Origin: Defluviitaleaceae bacterium
GTDB lineage: Bacteria > Bacillota > Clostridia > Lachnospirales > WRAX01
Reading direction: 5' to 3'
NCBI GenBank assembly: GCA_009781815.1
Contig: WQVB01000086.1
Span: 1 to 5,794 of the forward strand
Length of the DNA stretch: 5,794 nt
Position numbers and translations under genes: made by a program. The stretch's first letter is position 1; each line of letters begins with the position of its first letter. Below are positions 5,154-5,794 of the stretch, one piece after another. The notes below the pieces were generated by a model, which had not been told where the DNA came from, ran no database searches, and was given only the letters and a program-made list of their open reading frames with translations.

Positions 5154-5558
5154 ATGTTCAAATGGGTTTTCGTAGGCCTTGGTGCCTTACTTGCTGCACT
5201 ATTCTTTATTGTTCCAGTTGTAGAATTACCTTTCCTTGGCTCTTTCACTAGCTGGCAATTAGCAACTCTTGCTAGAGAGCTTAGCGTATGGTTTGACGCA
5301 ATATTGCTTTATGCAACTTTAGTTGTTTTTATTGCTATGCCTATCGTTGGCTTTATTGCTAAAGACGCAAAGCAAATGCTTGGTCTTGCAGGCCTTGGTG
5401 TTCTCGGTGCTATCAACATCTTCATCGACGCTTCAGGAGCTGGAATGTCTTTTGTTAGTTTTGGAACTTGGCTTATCCTCGCTGTTGCCCTTGGTGCAGC
5501 TGCTGTAGCTTTCTTAATCCAAAAAGAAGCTGCAAACAAAGTAAACAAGCAAGACTAG
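5154..5558 (+). CDS. Small four-helix membrane protein of unknown function
   Basis: I do not recognise this 134-residue protein. It begins MFKWVFVGLGALLAALFFIV and has four likely membrane helices at about 3-23, 48-68, 76-92 and 104-123. A hydrophilic-to-mixed loop (24-47, ELPFLGSFTSWQLATLAREL) joins the first two, KDAKQ (70-74) lies between the second and third, and an amphipathic turn with DASGAGMSF (92-100) precedes the last. The C-terminus is short and charged (QKEAANKVNKQD), presumably cytoplasmic by the positive-inside rule. There is no cleavable signal peptide, lipobox or catalytic motif. It is a single-gene unit with its own near-consensus promoter, perfect ribosome site and terminator, and codon choice leans to GCT, GCA, CTT, GTT and GGT more than in its neighbours. 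I infer that it is well expressed. Its helix arrangement resembles many uncharacterised small Firmicute membrane proteins; no function can be assigned. Confidence 0.82.
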   Translation: MFKWVFVGLGALLAALFFIVPVVELPFLGSFTSWQLATLARELSVWFDAILLYATLVVFIAMPIVGFIAKDAKQMLGLAGLGVLGAINIFIDASGAGMSFVSFGTWLILAVALGAAAVAFLIQKEAANKVNKQD

Positions 5559-5581
5559 TAACTCAACATATTAAGCAAAAC

Positions 5582-5622
5582 AAAAAGCCATCTCGGCAAC
5601 ATTAACGTCGAGGTGGCTTTTT
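5582..5622 (+). terminator. Rho-independent terminator after the membrane-protein gene
   Basis: AAAAAGCCATCTCG (5582-5595) pairs with CGAGGTGGCTTTTT (5609-5622) over 14 positions with one T-G wobble, around a 13-base loop. The T run on the right and A run on the left mean it could work in both directions. It starts 23 bases after the stop. Confidence 0.9.
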
Positions 5623-5680
5623 AAATAAAATTAGAGTAGGTAGAATGCATTTCTAATCGTACCGTGCCAGCACAATGGGT

Positions 5681-5794
5681 CGTTGCAGACTTAATTCCCA
5701 TTAGACTTGTAGCAAAACAGCATCCCGACAACGTCATCCTGAGCTTGACTCAGGATCTATGTGGGCTAGTACATACCTTAATTTAGGGTTATGC
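5681..5794. repeat. Third CGTCAT-type repeat, cut by the right edge
   Basis: CGTCAT at 5732 is followed by the mini-hairpin ATCCTGAG (5736-5743), loop CTTGA, CTCAGGAT (5749-5756) and ATCTATGT, as in the arms of the other copies. The region 5681-5758 aligns without gaps to 4711-4788. The part after 5765 differs from the core of copies 1 and 2, and the right arm, if any, is beyond the window. Confidence 0.65.

Noticed and set aside
5559..5794. tRNA or small RNA gene after the last terminator
   Set aside because: I found no cloverleaf, promoter or independent terminator there; beyond the terminator the stretch is explained by the repeat block.

Overview
The window looks like a chromosomal stretch of a low-to-moderate GC Firmicute, probably clostridial. 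I infer this from the copper-amine-oxidase-type 'stalk' domain at the left edge, the lspA-rluD gene pair, purine-rich Shine-Dalgarno sites and U-tract terminators. No marker here fixes a species. All genes are on the + strand.

Layout: (1) 1-609 is the 3' part of a larger protein with a copper-amine-oxidase N-terminal-like (stalk) domain, open through the left edge and closed by a strong hairpin terminator (635-671). (2) 689-1744 is aroB (3-dehydroquinate synthase, shikimate pathway), whose ribosome binding site sits only a few bases after that terminator. (3) 1745-1974 is an intergenic region with a 118-bp palindromic element (perfect 37-bp arms) followed by a degenerate array of ~20-bp units. 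(4) 1975-2463 lspA (lipoprotein signal peptidase) overlaps 2456-3367 rluD-like (23S rRNA pseudouridine synthase), a translationally coupled pair. (5) A different ~99-bp palindromic element (3389-3487) lies just before tsaD (native start 3516, end 4520), which makes the essential tRNA t6A modification. (6) 4521-5144 is a 624-base non-coding region: stacked and partly truncated repeat ends, a second copy of the 118-bp element in opposite orientation, then an AT-rich leader with a near-consensus promoter (4930-4958). (7) 5154-5558 encodes an unrecognised 134-residue four-helix membrane protein with its own promoter, a perfect AAGGAG site and its own terminator (5582-5622). (8) The right edge cuts into another repeat arm (5732 onward).

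The genes are mostly unrelated housekeeping functions (aromatic amino acid synthesis, lipoprotein maturation, rRNA and tRNA modification) and do not form a pathway. I see no defence locus, CRISPR, transposase or phage gene. The unusual content is the intergenic repeat family: small palindromes built from modular 'CGTCAT + mini-hairpin with CTTGA loop' arms. Stem sequences vary between copies while pairing is kept, the two copies have inverted cores, and there are nested or tandem remnants of their ends. They resemble non-autonomous palindromic elements (MITE/RPE/REP-like) and are the best candidate for something undescribed here.
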